From positions 77,566 through 141,565 of the forward strand of contig CAMKSE010000007.1 of assembly GCA_946415365.1 (NCBI GenBank): a DNA stretch of 64,000 nucleotides. The letters run 5' to 3'. Positions 8,579-16,490 of the stretch are shown one piece after another (within the stretch, counting starts at the first letter, position 1; each line of letters starts with the position of its first letter). The position numbers and the translations under genes were made by a program. This DNA is from an uncultured Prevotellaceae bacterium (GTDB lineage Bacteria > Bacteroidota > Bacteroidia > Bacteroidales > Bacteroidaceae). The notes beneath the pieces were generated by a model. That model was given only the letters and a program-made list of their open reading frames with translations, had not been told where the DNA came from and made no database searches.

Positions 8579-9638
8579 CTGGATTGACTGGGCAAAGGCT
8601 ATTGCCGTGTGTAGCGTGGTATTCTGTCACCTACCACAGTCACAGGAGTGGTTTTACTACCGCTATATGCAGGCTACTACCATCACCATTTTCTTCTTTA
8701 TTTCCGGTTATCTGAAAAAAGACCACGGCAGCCAACAGGCGAACTGGCGAAAATACTGGCAAGGACTCGTCCTACCTTATTTATTATATAATGTCATCGT
8801 TTATCCGTATTGGTTGATCCGCTATTATCTGCAACAGGGATGCCTTCCTGACGGTATGACCGCCATGAAGCCTGTCATTGGCGCACTGCTACTAGAGCAT
8901 GAGAGTTCTTTTACTGAACCACTTAACGGTCCACTATGGTACCTGCCTGCCATTCTCATCATGCACCTCATCATCGACAGTTGTCGCAAGACACGATACT
9001 TACACCTCATTATGATTATACTCTGCATCCTATCATACTTTCTATACGCAGCCAACAAACAATATGAGTTTATGCCCAACCTCACACCGATGGGACTGTT
9101 CCGACGACTGCCATATTACTATCTCGGCTATGTGATGGGGCAATGGATACGAGAGAGTCGAGAGAATCATGGGGACAGGTTCATGATTCTATACAGAATC
9201 ACGCGACCTGTCCCACTGATTCTCCTCATGACAGGCTGTTTAACCATCAGTCTGCTTTTCTTTGAATGGCATTTGAACGAACAGCGAATCCTACTACATG
9301 CCGCCCTGTTCTATCCTGTAAACATCGGGCTGTTGTTTGCGGTATTGTGTTTCTGCAAACTATTAGATTCTTGTCGATTGGTCTTTATTACTAACCTATC
9401 TATCGGAACGCTGGTCATCATCGGCCTACACATCATTCTCATCGGAATCGTCAATTATGCAGTGGACCATTTCATAGGAATAAGGGATGGACTCGGCTAC
9501 TATTGGTATGAGGCACTTCCCATCACAGCGATTATTATAGCCCTGCTCTATCCAATCATTTTATGGGGCAAAAATCAAGCACCTGTTCTGATTGGTAAAA
9601 ACAAAAATTTCGTACATGGAACAGACTCAAAGAAATAG
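8562..9638 (+). CDS. Acyltransferase family 3 protein, 358 aa, with an in-frame palindromic insert
   Basis: This polytopic acyltransferase-3 protein opens with INWIDWAKAIAVCSVVFCHL, with the catalytic-type His in helix 1, followed by about nine further hydrophobic segments. It overlaps the SGNH gene by 17 bases and the next acyltransferase by 23, so translational coupling is likely. Residues about 201-221 are encoded by a composite palindromic repeat (9163-9223) that also occurs in an unrelated gene near 36.8 kb. The insert adds a basic, polar stretch (RENHGDRF and ITRP) between two membrane segments. Family knowledge: it would acylate a surface sugar or act on undecaprenyl-linked intermediates. 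The substrate is unknown. Confidence 0.85.
   Translation: MGRRINWIDWAKAIAVCSVVFCHLPQSQEWFYYRYMQATTITIFFFISGYLKKDHGSQQANWRKYWQGLVLPYLLYNVIVYPYWLIRYYLQQGCLPDGMTAMKPVIGALLLEHESSFTEPLNGPLWYLPAILIMHLIIDSCRKTRYLHLIMIILCILSYFLYAANKQYEFMPNLTPMGLFRRLPYYYLGYVMGQWIRESRENHGDRFMILYRITRPVPLILLMTGCLTISLLFFEWHLNEQRILLHAALFYPVNIGLLFAVLCFCKLLDSCRLVFITNLSIGTLVIIGLHIILIGIVNYAVDHFIGIRDGLGYYWYEALPITAIIIALLYPIILWGKNQAPVLIGKNKNFVHGTDSKK
9163..9223 (+). repeat. Composite palindromic repeat inside a coding sequence, copy 1
   Basis: AGAATCAT, GGGGACAGGT and ATGATTCT (9163-9190) are followed by AGAATCACGCG, ACCTGTCCC and CTGATTCT (9195-9223). The outer halves are inverted (GGGACAGGT against ACCTGTCCC), and each half carries its own AGAATC/GATTCT pair. 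A related composite lies at 36761-36828 in the same plus-strand orientation. Confidence 0.8.
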
Positions 9639-10674
9639 AATTAGATATATCGATGCGCTGCGCGGTATGGCTATGATCCTTGTGGTCTATTTCCATATTG
9701 CAGCCTATGGCTTCGGCTCATACGAGTTGGGCTATAACGAAATCATTGAGCGCTTCCGTATGCCAACCTTCTTCTTCATCAGCGGATGGCTGTTCTATAA
9801 GGCGGGCAGAATCTGGAATGGGCAAGCCATCTTAAACGCCATCAGAAAGAAGTTTATGATACAGATTATTCCCACAGTGTTTTTTATGCTGCTTTATCTG
9901 ACAATGTTCAATCTGTTGGACATTGGTTCGTTCGGCAGTGACAAGAAAGGATATTGGTTTACATTTGTTCTGTTCGAGTATTTTGTCATCTATATCTTAG
10001 GAGAGGCCATTCTCAATCGGAAGGACACGACGAGGGGAGAAATCCGTGTTTTGTTTTTCATTCTGATGATATCCATAACAGCTTTTTACTATGCCAAATA
10101 TTATACACGGTATGCCGTGGAGTTAGGTGTCTGGAAAGATATCTTAGGTTTTCTCAGTTTCGTTAAGATCCGACATATCATATTCTTCTGGTTTGGCACC
10201 TTCGTTAGAAGACATTTCGAGAAGTTTATCGAACTGACCAACAACCCCTATGTTACCGCCATCATGATTGGCATCTTTACCGCTATTATTGTTTGGCCTA
10301 TACTCCTGTCAACCGAAGGCATCGAGTATATTGCCTATGTATTGGCAGGAATCTCTGGAACGGTCATCTGTTTCACCTTTTTCAGGATTCACGAGACGCA
10401 CTTTTCCAACGACACCTGGTACGGGAGAAGTCTGCAACTGATTGGAAGACGTACGCTTGATATTTACTTGATCCACTATTTCGTATTGCCATACGACCTC
10501 GTCAATACAGATATTTGGCTCCAACAAGCCCACAGTAACACCATGTTCGTTCCAATGGCTCTTATACTGGCTCTTTGGGTGGTGGCATTCAGCCTTGTCC
10601 TCAGCAGTCTGATCAGGGTCAGTCCGTTATTGGCGAAATATCTGTTCGGTATAAAACAACAGAACCCAAAATAA
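9616..10674 (+). CDS. Acyltransferase family 3 protein, 352 aa
   Basis: A second acyltransferase-3 protein in tandem with the previous one. It opens with RNRIRYIDALRGMAMILVVY followed by FHIAAYG, the canonical R-x-x-x-x-D-x-L-R-G first helix with His, and has about ten membrane segments. The ATG at 9616 is preferred over an in-frame TTG at 9592. It overlaps the preceding gene by 23 bases and is followed 7 bases later by the SASA-like gene. The helix pattern resembles the OatA-like/fucose 4-O-acetyltransferase group. It probably O-acetylates a repeat-unit sugar; the specific residue modified cannot be deduced. Confidence 0.88.
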   Translation: MEQTQRNRIRYIDALRGMAMILVVYFHIAAYGFGSYELGYNEIIERFRMPTFFFISGWLFYKAGRIWNGQAILNAIRKKFMIQIIPTVFFMLLYLTMFNLLDIGSFGSDKKGYWFTFVLFEYFVIYILGEAILNRKDTTRGEIRVLFFILMISITAFYYAKYYTRYAVELGVWKDILGFLSFVKIRHIIFFWFGTFVRRHFEKFIELTNNPYVTAIMIGIFTAIIVWPILLSTEGIEYIAYVLAGISGTVICFTFFRIHETHFSNDTWYGRSLQLIGRRTLDIYLIHYFVLPYDLVNTDIWLQQAHSNTMFVPMALILALWVVAFSLVLSSLIRVSPLLAKYLFGIKQQNPK

Positions 10675-10681
10675 ACAACAT

Positions 10682-11965
10682 ATGAAAAAACGTATTTTAC
10701 AAATCCTCGTTGTCATCTGTTTACTTATTATCGGCCTCGTCCTTCACGATTGCATAAAGGGAATGACGGATCTCAATGGTCATAAGACCGTTATTTGCAT
10801 TCCCGTTTTCGGGCAGAGTTATGCCTTAGGCGAAGAAGCGAAAAGAATCACTAACTTTGATTCTCTGAGACTTAATTATGATGGCAGAATCGTCAATGAA
10901 AAAATGGACTATGTTTTCGGCTACTTTGACCATAGCAGCCAGTTCAAACAGTATATCAAACGACTGCTGCACTATGACCGAAAAGCATTTGAATTGTCTG
11001 TATACGGTATGGCTGAGGCATTAGTTCCTCAATTGGGAGAAGACACCATCATCTGTATCTTCCCTGGGGGTCATGGACAAACAACCATCACACAAGTGTC
11101 CAAGCCTGACAAATGCTACAATAAATTCATTAAGGAAATTAAACGTGCCTATCAGACGGCCAATGAAAAAGGATGGGACTTCAACGTTCCCGCTATTTGC
11201 TGGATGCAGGGAGAATCGGATATCGCAGAATACCCTGATACAGACTACAAAATGCTATTCCATCAAATACTAAAAGATTTCAATACCGACATCAAGCAAA
11301 TCACTCATCAGGAGAATGATATCCGCATCATCTGCTATCAAAGCAGTGCCCTCACCAAAGGAGAACGATTCAAGCATAATAATTTCAATGGCACAGAAGG
11401 ACGGATAGCAGAGATTCAGATGGAGCTGATCAGGGAAGACTCGTTGATTTGGGCCATGGGGCCAACCTACCCCTATGACTTCGTCAGAGAGGCTCTCCAT
11501 ATCGATGCCGTAGGACAGAAGCGGATAGGCAACTTGGCTGCAAAATCTGCCTTAGGCATACTCAGAAACGACAAACGTTTCAAAGGGTTAGTTCCCATGA
11601 AGACCATCGTCAACGACAATCAGATAGCCATCGTCTTCAATGTCCCAACCCCCCCACTATGCTTTGACACTATTCAAGTCAACAAGGCTGACCATTATGG
11701 ATTCAATGTGATCCGTAAGGATAATACGGATATCATCACTGATGTTACACTCCAGAATGACACGATTCTAATTACCTGTAAAGAATCACCCATAGGCTGC
11801 AAAATTCGATATGGAGTGAACGGCGATTACACAAAAGGAGGCCGACTGCACGGTCCCAGAGGAAACCTGCGAGACTCTCAGGGTAAAAATCTGAAAGTCA
11901 GGATTGCTAGTAAGACCTACCCACAAGATAACTGGTGCTTTATTTTTGACTACCTATGCAAGTAA
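10682..11965 (+). CDS. Sialate O-acetylesterase-like (SASA domain) exported protein
   Basis: This 427-residue protein has an N-terminal anchor or uncleaved signal (residues 5-23) and a SASA/SGNH-type domain. CIPVFGQSYALG carries the nucleophilic Ser, CWMQGESDI is the conserved QGESD block, and LHIDAVGQKRIG is the Asp/His block. The C-terminal 100 residues form a beta-rich region as in other SASA proteins. Family members remove O-acetyl groups from sialic acid, xylan or other glycans. Placed last in an operon of O-acyltransferases, it would act as the counter-activity or finish the acetylation pattern; this is inference. Its last 26 bases overlap the convergent GT4 gene. Confidence 0.8.
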   Translation: MKKRILQILVVICLLIIGLVLHDCIKGMTDLNGHKTVICIPVFGQSYALGEEAKRITNFDSLRLNYDGRIVNEKMDYVFGYFDHSSQFKQYIKRLLHYDRKAFELSVYGMAEALVPQLGEDTIICIFPGGHGQTTITQVSKPDKCYNKFIKEIKRAYQTANEKGWDFNVPAICWMQGESDIAEYPDTDYKMLFHQILKDFNTDIKQITHQENDIRIICYQSSALTKGERFKHNNFNGTEGRIAEIQMELIREDSLIWAMGPTYPYDFVREALHIDAVGQKRIGNLAAKSALGILRNDKRFKGLVPMKTIVNDNQIAIVFNVPTPPLCFDTIQVNKADHYGFNVIRKDNTDIITDVTLQNDTILITCKESPIGCKIRYGVNGDYTKGGRLHGPRGNLRDSQGKNLKVRIASKTYPQDNWCFIFDYLCK

Positions 11966-13061
11966 ATAAGTCATTCCACAGCGGCATAATTTTATCGGCA
12001 GCATAGCGTTGGGCAGACTGAACGGCAGCTTTTCCCATTCGGATACGTAGCGGCTCGTCTTCCATCAATTGACAAATCCGGTCAGCGAAATCAGAGACAT
12101 TCCGGTTTCTGACCAAGAAACCGTCAACACCATCCGTGATAATATCCTCAGGGCCGTATGGACTGTCGAATGACACAACAGGCAAGCCACAACTCATGGC
12201 TTCTGGCATCACCAAGCCGAAAGGTTCAAATATGGAAGTGAGAACAAGCATCGAACTCTCACGAAATCTCTCCATGATAGTCGTTGTAGGAGCATGTAGA
12301 CAGATATTGGCATCCATGACCTCAACTTCTTGACGGAACTCAACTTCCTGTTCCCCTTCCCCATAAACATTCAGGATCCATTCAGGATGACGCTTATGCA
12401 CTATTTCCCATATCTTAAGCAAAGTAAATACATCTTTTTGAGGAGCTATCCGACCAGTAAAGATGACAGACTTTGCTGTCACATTACTGTATTTCCCACT
12501 TTCATTCAGATGAACGACATTGGGAATAACACAGACATGAGGAGTATAACGTGTCCAATCAGAAGCATCCCCTTCCGTCAACGTAACCACCACACGAGCC
12601 CGCTTAGCCAGATATTTTGACATCGTCACCCATGAAAGTTGTTGCCAAGTACTGGGGCCGAACAAATTTCCACGGCACATCGAATGAGACTCCACAACCA
12701 AAGGTATTCCCTGTGTACAGAAATAGACCTCCCAATGCTCAAAGCGCATTAAGACAATGATATCCGGCCTGACCTTCCTTACCAGTTTACGTAACCGACG
12801 GATGTATTTAAATTCCAGTTCGGCCATTTTCCATAACCGCTTCAAACCTTTATAACGATACTTATGATGAAGTCCAATTCCTAAGTCTGTATGGGTAATA
12901 GAGGAATGGAGCGGATATGGTAATGGGTGATCTCCCTGATTCACTGTTGCCAGATGCACTTCATAGTCAAACATCTCTACCAACATGTTCATTTGGTCTG
13001 CCAGCAGCCGCTCAAGGCCGCCCCAAATGGCCAGTGCATCATTTACATACAATAGTCTCAT
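11940..13061 (-). CDS. Glycosyltransferase family 4 protein, 373 aa
   Basis: A GT-B glycosyltransferase with the N-terminal motif AIWGGLERLLADQMN, the acceptor-side Rossmann domain, and a GT4 donor domain. The donor domain has VIFTGRIAPQKD, a LTSIFEPFGLVMPEAMSCGLP stretch with the E-x7-E signature, and SFDSPYGPEDII. The N-terminal half resembles the GT4 at 16.5 kb, sharing a GG-x-[DE]R, LADxMN pattern and a following QG-HP segment. It transfers a sugar from a nucleotide donor to the growing glycan at the cytoplasmic face. It lies 3 bases downstream of a GT2 gene in a leftward group. The sugar specificity is unknown. Confidence 0.9.
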   Translation of the reverse strand: MRLLYVNDALAIWGGLERLLADQMNMLVEMFDYEVHLATVNQGDHPLPYPLHSSITHTDLGIGLHHKYRYKGLKRLWKMAELEFKYIRRLRKLVRKVRPDIIVLMRFEHWEVYFCTQGIPLVVESHSMCRGNLFGPSTWQQLSWVTMSKYLAKRARVVVTLTEGDASDWTRYTPHVCVIPNVVHLNESGKYSNVTAKSVIFTGRIAPQKDVFTLLKIWEIVHKRHPEWILNVYGEGEQEVEFRQEVEVMDANICLHAPTTTIMERFRESSMLVLTSIFEPFGLVMPEAMSCGLPVVSFDSPYGPEDIITDGVDGFLVRNRNVSDFADRICQLMEDEPLRIRMGKAAVQSAQRYAADKIMPLWNDLFTCIGSQK

Positions 13062-13064
13062 ACA

Positions 13065-13925
13065 TCAATCCTTATGTGGCTTAACCAGATTCTCATCGCT
13101 ATCTTCGTAATGATCCTTCTTGAAGAAGATACGGGTAATACCTCGACCCTGAATCCTGACGTGCTGGACAAAACTTTGCCATAAAGACTGGGAACCGATG
13201 GTACCATAACCCGTAACAGGACGAGCCTTCCTGTTATAGAGGAAAGCTATCTTACCATATGGTTTCAATGACAGTGCCAACGAACCATCCTCACCACGTC
13301 GGATATCCGTACGGATCTTAACTTTCCTGGCATACTCGGCATTGAATGCAAACACCATCCCACGTACACAGAGTTCGGGACGCTTGAAGTGCTGAACATA
13401 CAGGAAAACATCACGAACCATCTCAAAAAGATGCAAACCCAAGGAGGAATGGGACTCGTCAGGGAAAAAGCTCCAAAAAGAACTGACACAGGACACATCC
13501 GGACACGTCAACTTAGTCATCATCAAGTCCACATAACGGGGCGGATAGAAGGTGTCGGCATCGATACAGAAATGGTACTTCCCCTTGGCATTGTCAAGAC
13601 CGCATTGTCGGGCATAGCCGGGACTCTGCTTTGACTCGTTAAAATAGGGAAGGCCCAAACGTTTATAGACCTCTTCAGTACAATCTGAAGAATGATTGTT
13701 CACACCTAAAATTTCTATCGGATACTTCGTCTGCAACTCACTCAACGACCAAAGACAAGCTGCCAAACGCTTCTCCTCATTATATGCGATGACAACCACA
13801 GACACAAGCGGGTCAGTACTCTGCTTTACCGCTAACTGTTGTTTAATCCGGTCAAGCACTTCATCGGGAACCTCCTTGAAAGACTTCCCATAAATACTGA
13901 GATATTTTTCGTACCATTTTGCCAT
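13065..13925 (-). CDS. Glycosyltransferase family 2 protein, 286 aa
   Basis: A GT-A fold glycosyltransferase: VSVVVIAYNEEKRLAACLWS opens the nucleotide-binding domain, and FCIDADTFYPP holds the DxD metal motif (DAD). It lacks the C-terminal region shared by the three other GT2 proteins of the locus, so it is a separate lineage. The ATG at 13925 is favoured over upstream in-frame codons (13961, 13979), because a promoter-like -7 box lies at 13949-13956 and would place those starts upstream of the transcript. It sits 3 bases before the GT4 gene and probably shares its transcript. Sugar and linkage are unknown. Confidence 0.87.
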   Translation of the reverse strand: MAKWYEKYLSIYGKSFKEVPDEVLDRIKQQLAVKQSTDPLVSVVVIAYNEEKRLAACLWSLSELQTKYPIEILGVNNHSSDCTEEVYKRLGLPYFNESKQSPGYARQCGLDNAKGKYHFCIDADTFYPPRYVDLMMTKLTCPDVSCVSSFWSFFPDESHSSLGLHLFEMVRDVFLYVQHFKRPELCVRGMVFAFNAEYARKVKIRTDIRRGEDGSLALSLKPYGKIAFLYNRKARPVTGYGTIGSQSLWQSFVQHVRIQGRGITRIFFKKDHYEDSDENLVKPHKD

Positions 13926-13948
13926 AGCATACAATTCTAATCTGTGTG

Positions 13949-13980
13949 CGAAGATACGCATTTTCCTGCATAACTCCAAA
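13949..13980 (-). promoter_or_regulatory. Probable promoter of the GT2 gene starting at 13925
   Basis: On the minus strand TTTG (complement of 13977-13980) is separated by exactly 20 bases from TATCTTCG (complement of 13949-13956), one mismatch from TAnnTTTG. It overlaps the end of the upstream GT2 gene. Confidence 0.5.
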
Positions 13981-13982
13981 TT

Positions 13983-15008
13983 TTAAATTAACTTTTTCAA
14001 CTTTCCCAAACCATAGACCAGTGACACACAGAGCCTTGCAGGTAGTCTACCGAGTAAATACAATGCCAAATTCTTAAACTTGGACTGACGGAAAGCGCAT
14101 ATTTGACGAAAGGATGCCGGATGTGTCATCATCGTTTTTATCTCGTCATCTGTCACAACGGGGATAATGTCTTTTCGACGTTTTAGAATATTGCATACTA
14201 TATAGAAATCAGTCATCATAATATTGAAACAACGGTTGGGATAATACACCTTATTATATAATATAGAAGAGGTTTCTTTCAAATAATCAATGGCTCTCAC
14301 ATTATTAAAAATCTCGTCCTTAGATATATGATCACGCTGCTGATAATGGGACAATGAGTGGTCATGACAATAATAGGTGTAGGTTATTTCTGATAACATT
14401 ACTGCTCGTGAAACAAAAGTAACCAGATTGAAAGTGAAGACCAAGTCTTCCCAGTAATTAACATGGATAAAATGGAGTTTATGAGTCCGCAAAAGAGAGG
14501 TCTTGACAAGGTAATTACAAGCAGAAGCTTGGATACCCGCATACTTCCGATAGGCAAAAGAAGCCAGCTGATCCTCTCCCAACAATTGTTGGTTTGGGTA
14601 TTGGTAAATTTCCCGCCTACCGTCCGTATTGATCTTTTCGTAAGAACCAAACACGATCTCTGCCTTATATTGTCGGATACTGGCCATAAGCAGGGCAATC
14701 GTATTCTCTGCAATCACATCATCAGCATCCATAAAATAAAGATACTCACCGGCAGCCTCATCAATAATTCGATTACGGGCAGCAGAGACACCTTTGTTAT
14801 GCTCATGCGAAATAATACGAATAGCTTTACCACGGGGATGCTGAGCCTGGAAAAACCGTATAATATCCATAGAAGCATCTGTACAGCCATCATCAATGAG
14901 AAGAAACTCGATGGAAGAATAAGTCTGAGATAAAGCGGACTCCAATGACCGAAAAATGTATATCTCAGCCTCATATACAGGGATTCCTATCGTTACATCA
15001 TATTTCAT
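13983..15008 (-). CDS. Glycosyltransferase family 2 protein, 341 aa (member of a three-paralog set)
   Basis: A GT-A protein opening with VTIGIPVYEAEIYIFRSLES, then LLIDDGCTDASMDIIRF and the metal motif YFMDADDVI. It is alignable over its whole length with the products of 17639 and 18676: shared LLGEDQLASFA-type segment, H-[DE]-x-SLSHYQ segment, R-x-x-MM region and a C-terminal ending in GLGKLKKLI. The three are therefore paralogs. Its start overlaps the upstream GT4 stop by ATGA, implying translational coupling. As usual for GT2, it would add a sugar from a nucleotide donor in the cytoplasm; the sugar is not known. Confidence 0.9.
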   Translation of the reverse strand: MKYDVTIGIPVYEAEIYIFRSLESALSQTYSSIEFLLIDDGCTDASMDIIRFFQAQHPRGKAIRIISHEHNKGVSAARNRIIDEAAGEYLYFMDADDVIAENTIALLMASIRQYKAEIVFGSYEKINTDGRREIYQYPNQQLLGEDQLASFAYRKYAGIQASACNYLVKTSLLRTHKLHFIHVNYWEDLVFTFNLVTFVSRAVMLSEITYTYYCHDHSLSHYQQRDHISKDEIFNNVRAIDYLKETSSILYNKVYYPNRCFNIMMTDFYIVCNILKRRKDIIPVVTDDEIKTMMTHPASFRQICAFRQSKFKNLALYLLGRLPARLCVSLVYGLGKLKKLI

Positions 15009-16192
15009 GTTTTCGTCATCAGTTTGTTAAACAAATCTACCCATTTCCCTTCAATCAAGTTCATTTCATATCGTTGCGAACTATGACGGGCATTCTGAGA
15101 AAGCCGTGTTCTAAGTTTCTCGTCAGTCATCAACAACATCAACTTTTGGGCTAAGACCTTTATATCACCAGATGGAACCAACAAACCATCGTAACCATCG
15201 GTGATAATCTCGTCGGGGCCTACCGGACAATCAAACGACACCACAGACAGTCCACTGGCCATCGCCTCTACTAAAACCAGACCGAAGCCCTCGAACCTTG
15301 AACTCAGTACGAAAATCGAACTATCTTTATAGACTTGTCCAACATCATCCACAGGACCATTCAGATGGCACCGATTTGTACCAATGCCCAACTCGGCCAT
15401 CAACCGATAATAGTCTGTCCTATCACCCTGGCCATAGATATCCAATGTCCATTCTTCAACTTCTTTAACTTCCTCCAATTTCTTCAACTTCTCAATCTCT
15501 GCCCATGCTTTTAACAGCATGTCATAACCTTTCTGATAAGCATAACGCCCAATTGTAATAATACGTTTCGGATTAGTTCCATTTGGTTTAGGCAACGATA
15601 ATGATATTGGATCAGGAATAACTGTAACATTCTCCAACTCAGGCCATGCAGACTTACTCTTATCAGTCAGGACAACTAGTTGATCCAATTTATTTAATTG
15701 TGTGACCAAACTTTTCATCCAAAACCAAGAGAATAATCGTTTTAGGAAATTGGTGTCATTTGCCTCAAAATTTCGGTAATTGGCTCTATTTACATGCAAT
15801 TCTCCAATTTTCTTACTGCCATCCTTCAGACTGGTTAGAAAATTGATTTCACGTCGAAGCATGCTGATAGTAATATCAGGTCGGATACGCATCAATTCTG
15901 CAGACAGCCTTTTCTTATATTTACGTTGCTTAGACAAATACAGGAATACTTTGCGTAAAAAGGGTGCTTTCCATAAATCCTCAAAGCCTAATTCAAAATT
16001 GACGACCTTCACCTTATCGGACAAGGGGAAAAAACACGCTCGTCCTCTACCCTCAGTCACAATAATCGTTACATCATACCCCAACTGCTCAGCAAAATAG
16101 CTTGCTTTGAAGGATACAATCCGCTCAACACCACCTGCAGAATACAAAGCTGGCGTACAATACACGATTTTATATGGTATGGAACTCATCAT
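15005..16192 (-). CDS. Glycosyltransferase family 4 protein with a nonamer-repeat insert
   Basis: This 395-residue GT-B protein has an N-terminal CTPALYSAGGVERIVSFKAS, a mid-region ITISMLRREINFL, and a GT4 donor domain. The donor domain has ITIGRYAYQKGYDMLLKAW, SSRFEGFGLVLVEAMASGL and SFDCPVGPDEIITDG. It is a close paralog of the C-terminal half of the fused protein at 19746-22034, which has the same LRREINFL segment. Residues about 234-247 (EKLKKLEEVKEVEE) replace a short KHPDW-type loop of the paralogs and are encoded by 9-base repeats. The ATG at 16192 (or 16189) is chosen because the -7 box at 16208-16215 excludes the upstream TTG. The sugar specificity is unknown. Confidence 0.9.
   Translation of the reverse strand: MMSSIPYKIVYCTPALYSAGGVERIVSFKASYFAEQLGYDVTIIVTEGRGRACFFPLSDKVKVVNFELGFEDLWKAPFLRKVFLYLSKQRKYKKRLSAELMRIRPDITISMLRREINFLTSLKDGSKKIGELHVNRANYRNFEANDTNFLKRLFSWFWMKSLVTQLNKLDQLVVLTDKSKSAWPELENVTVIPDPISLSLPKPNGTNPKRIITIGRYAYQKGYDMLLKAWAEIEKLKKLEEVKEVEEWTLDIYGQGDRTDYYRLMAELGIGTNRCHLNGPVDDVGQVYKDSSIFVLSSRFEGFGLVLVEAMASGLSVVSFDCPVGPDEIITDGYDGLLVPSGDIKVLAQKLMLLMTDEKLRTRLSQNARHSSQRYEMNLIEGKWVDLFNKLMTKT
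15453..15500 (-). repeat. Nonamer tandem array inside the GT4 gene
   Basis: Units such as TTCTTCAAC, TTCTTTAAC and TTCCTCCAA follow each other with 9-base spacing on the plus strand; on the coding strand they read GTTRAAGAA. The same unit is found in a non-coding array at 30024-30056. Confidence 0.75.
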
Positions 16193-16207
16193 CTTCACTT
16201 GAGATGA

Positions 16208-16215
16208 CAAAGATA
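16208..16215 (-). promoter_or_regulatory. -7 element of the leftward GT4/GT2 transcript
   Basis: TATCTTTG on the minus strand lies 16 bases before the chosen ATG, giving a very short leader. No convincing TTTG box was seen at the expected distance. Confidence 0.5.
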
Positions 16216-16284
16216 CGAAAAACTCTGTAAACATCCTTGTGATTTGCAAAAATTAATATTTCAGAAAGAAAAAAGGCACTGAAA

Positions 16285-16316
16285 TTTGGAGAATCCAGGA
16301 TTTGTTTGTATCTTTG
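16285..16316 (+). promoter_or_regulatory. Promoter of the rightward GT operon
   Basis: TTTG at 16285-16288, exactly 20 bases, then TATCTTTG at 16309-16316. The first main start codon is at 16491, so the leader is about 170 bases, much longer than others in this locus. Confidence 0.8.
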
Positions 16317-16391
16317 CCGAAAAAATATACTATATATCTCACTTTATTTAAAAATATGTAATTTGAAGATCCGATTGTTGTGTTCCCAATA

Positions 16392-16481
16392 ATGTTGACG
16401 CATATCTTACTATTAAGTTTGGTAATTGGTAAGAAGTTTCAGAAAACATTTGGACACATAACAATAATTAAAAATAAATAG
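16392..16481 (+). CDS. Possible 29-residue leader peptide
   Basis: In the long AT-rich leader before the GT4 gene, an ATG at 16392 opens a 29-codon frame with a hydrophobic start (MLTHILLLSLVIGKK) and a polar end. It stops at TAG 16479-16481, nine bases before the GT4 ATG. It could be a small regulatory or membrane peptide, a remnant of a deleted gene, or chance. There is no homology that I recognise. The remaining leader bases show no other clear structure. Confidence 0.25.
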   Translation: MLTHILLLSLVIGKKFQKTFGHITIIKNK

Positions 16482-16490
16482 ATAACAAAC

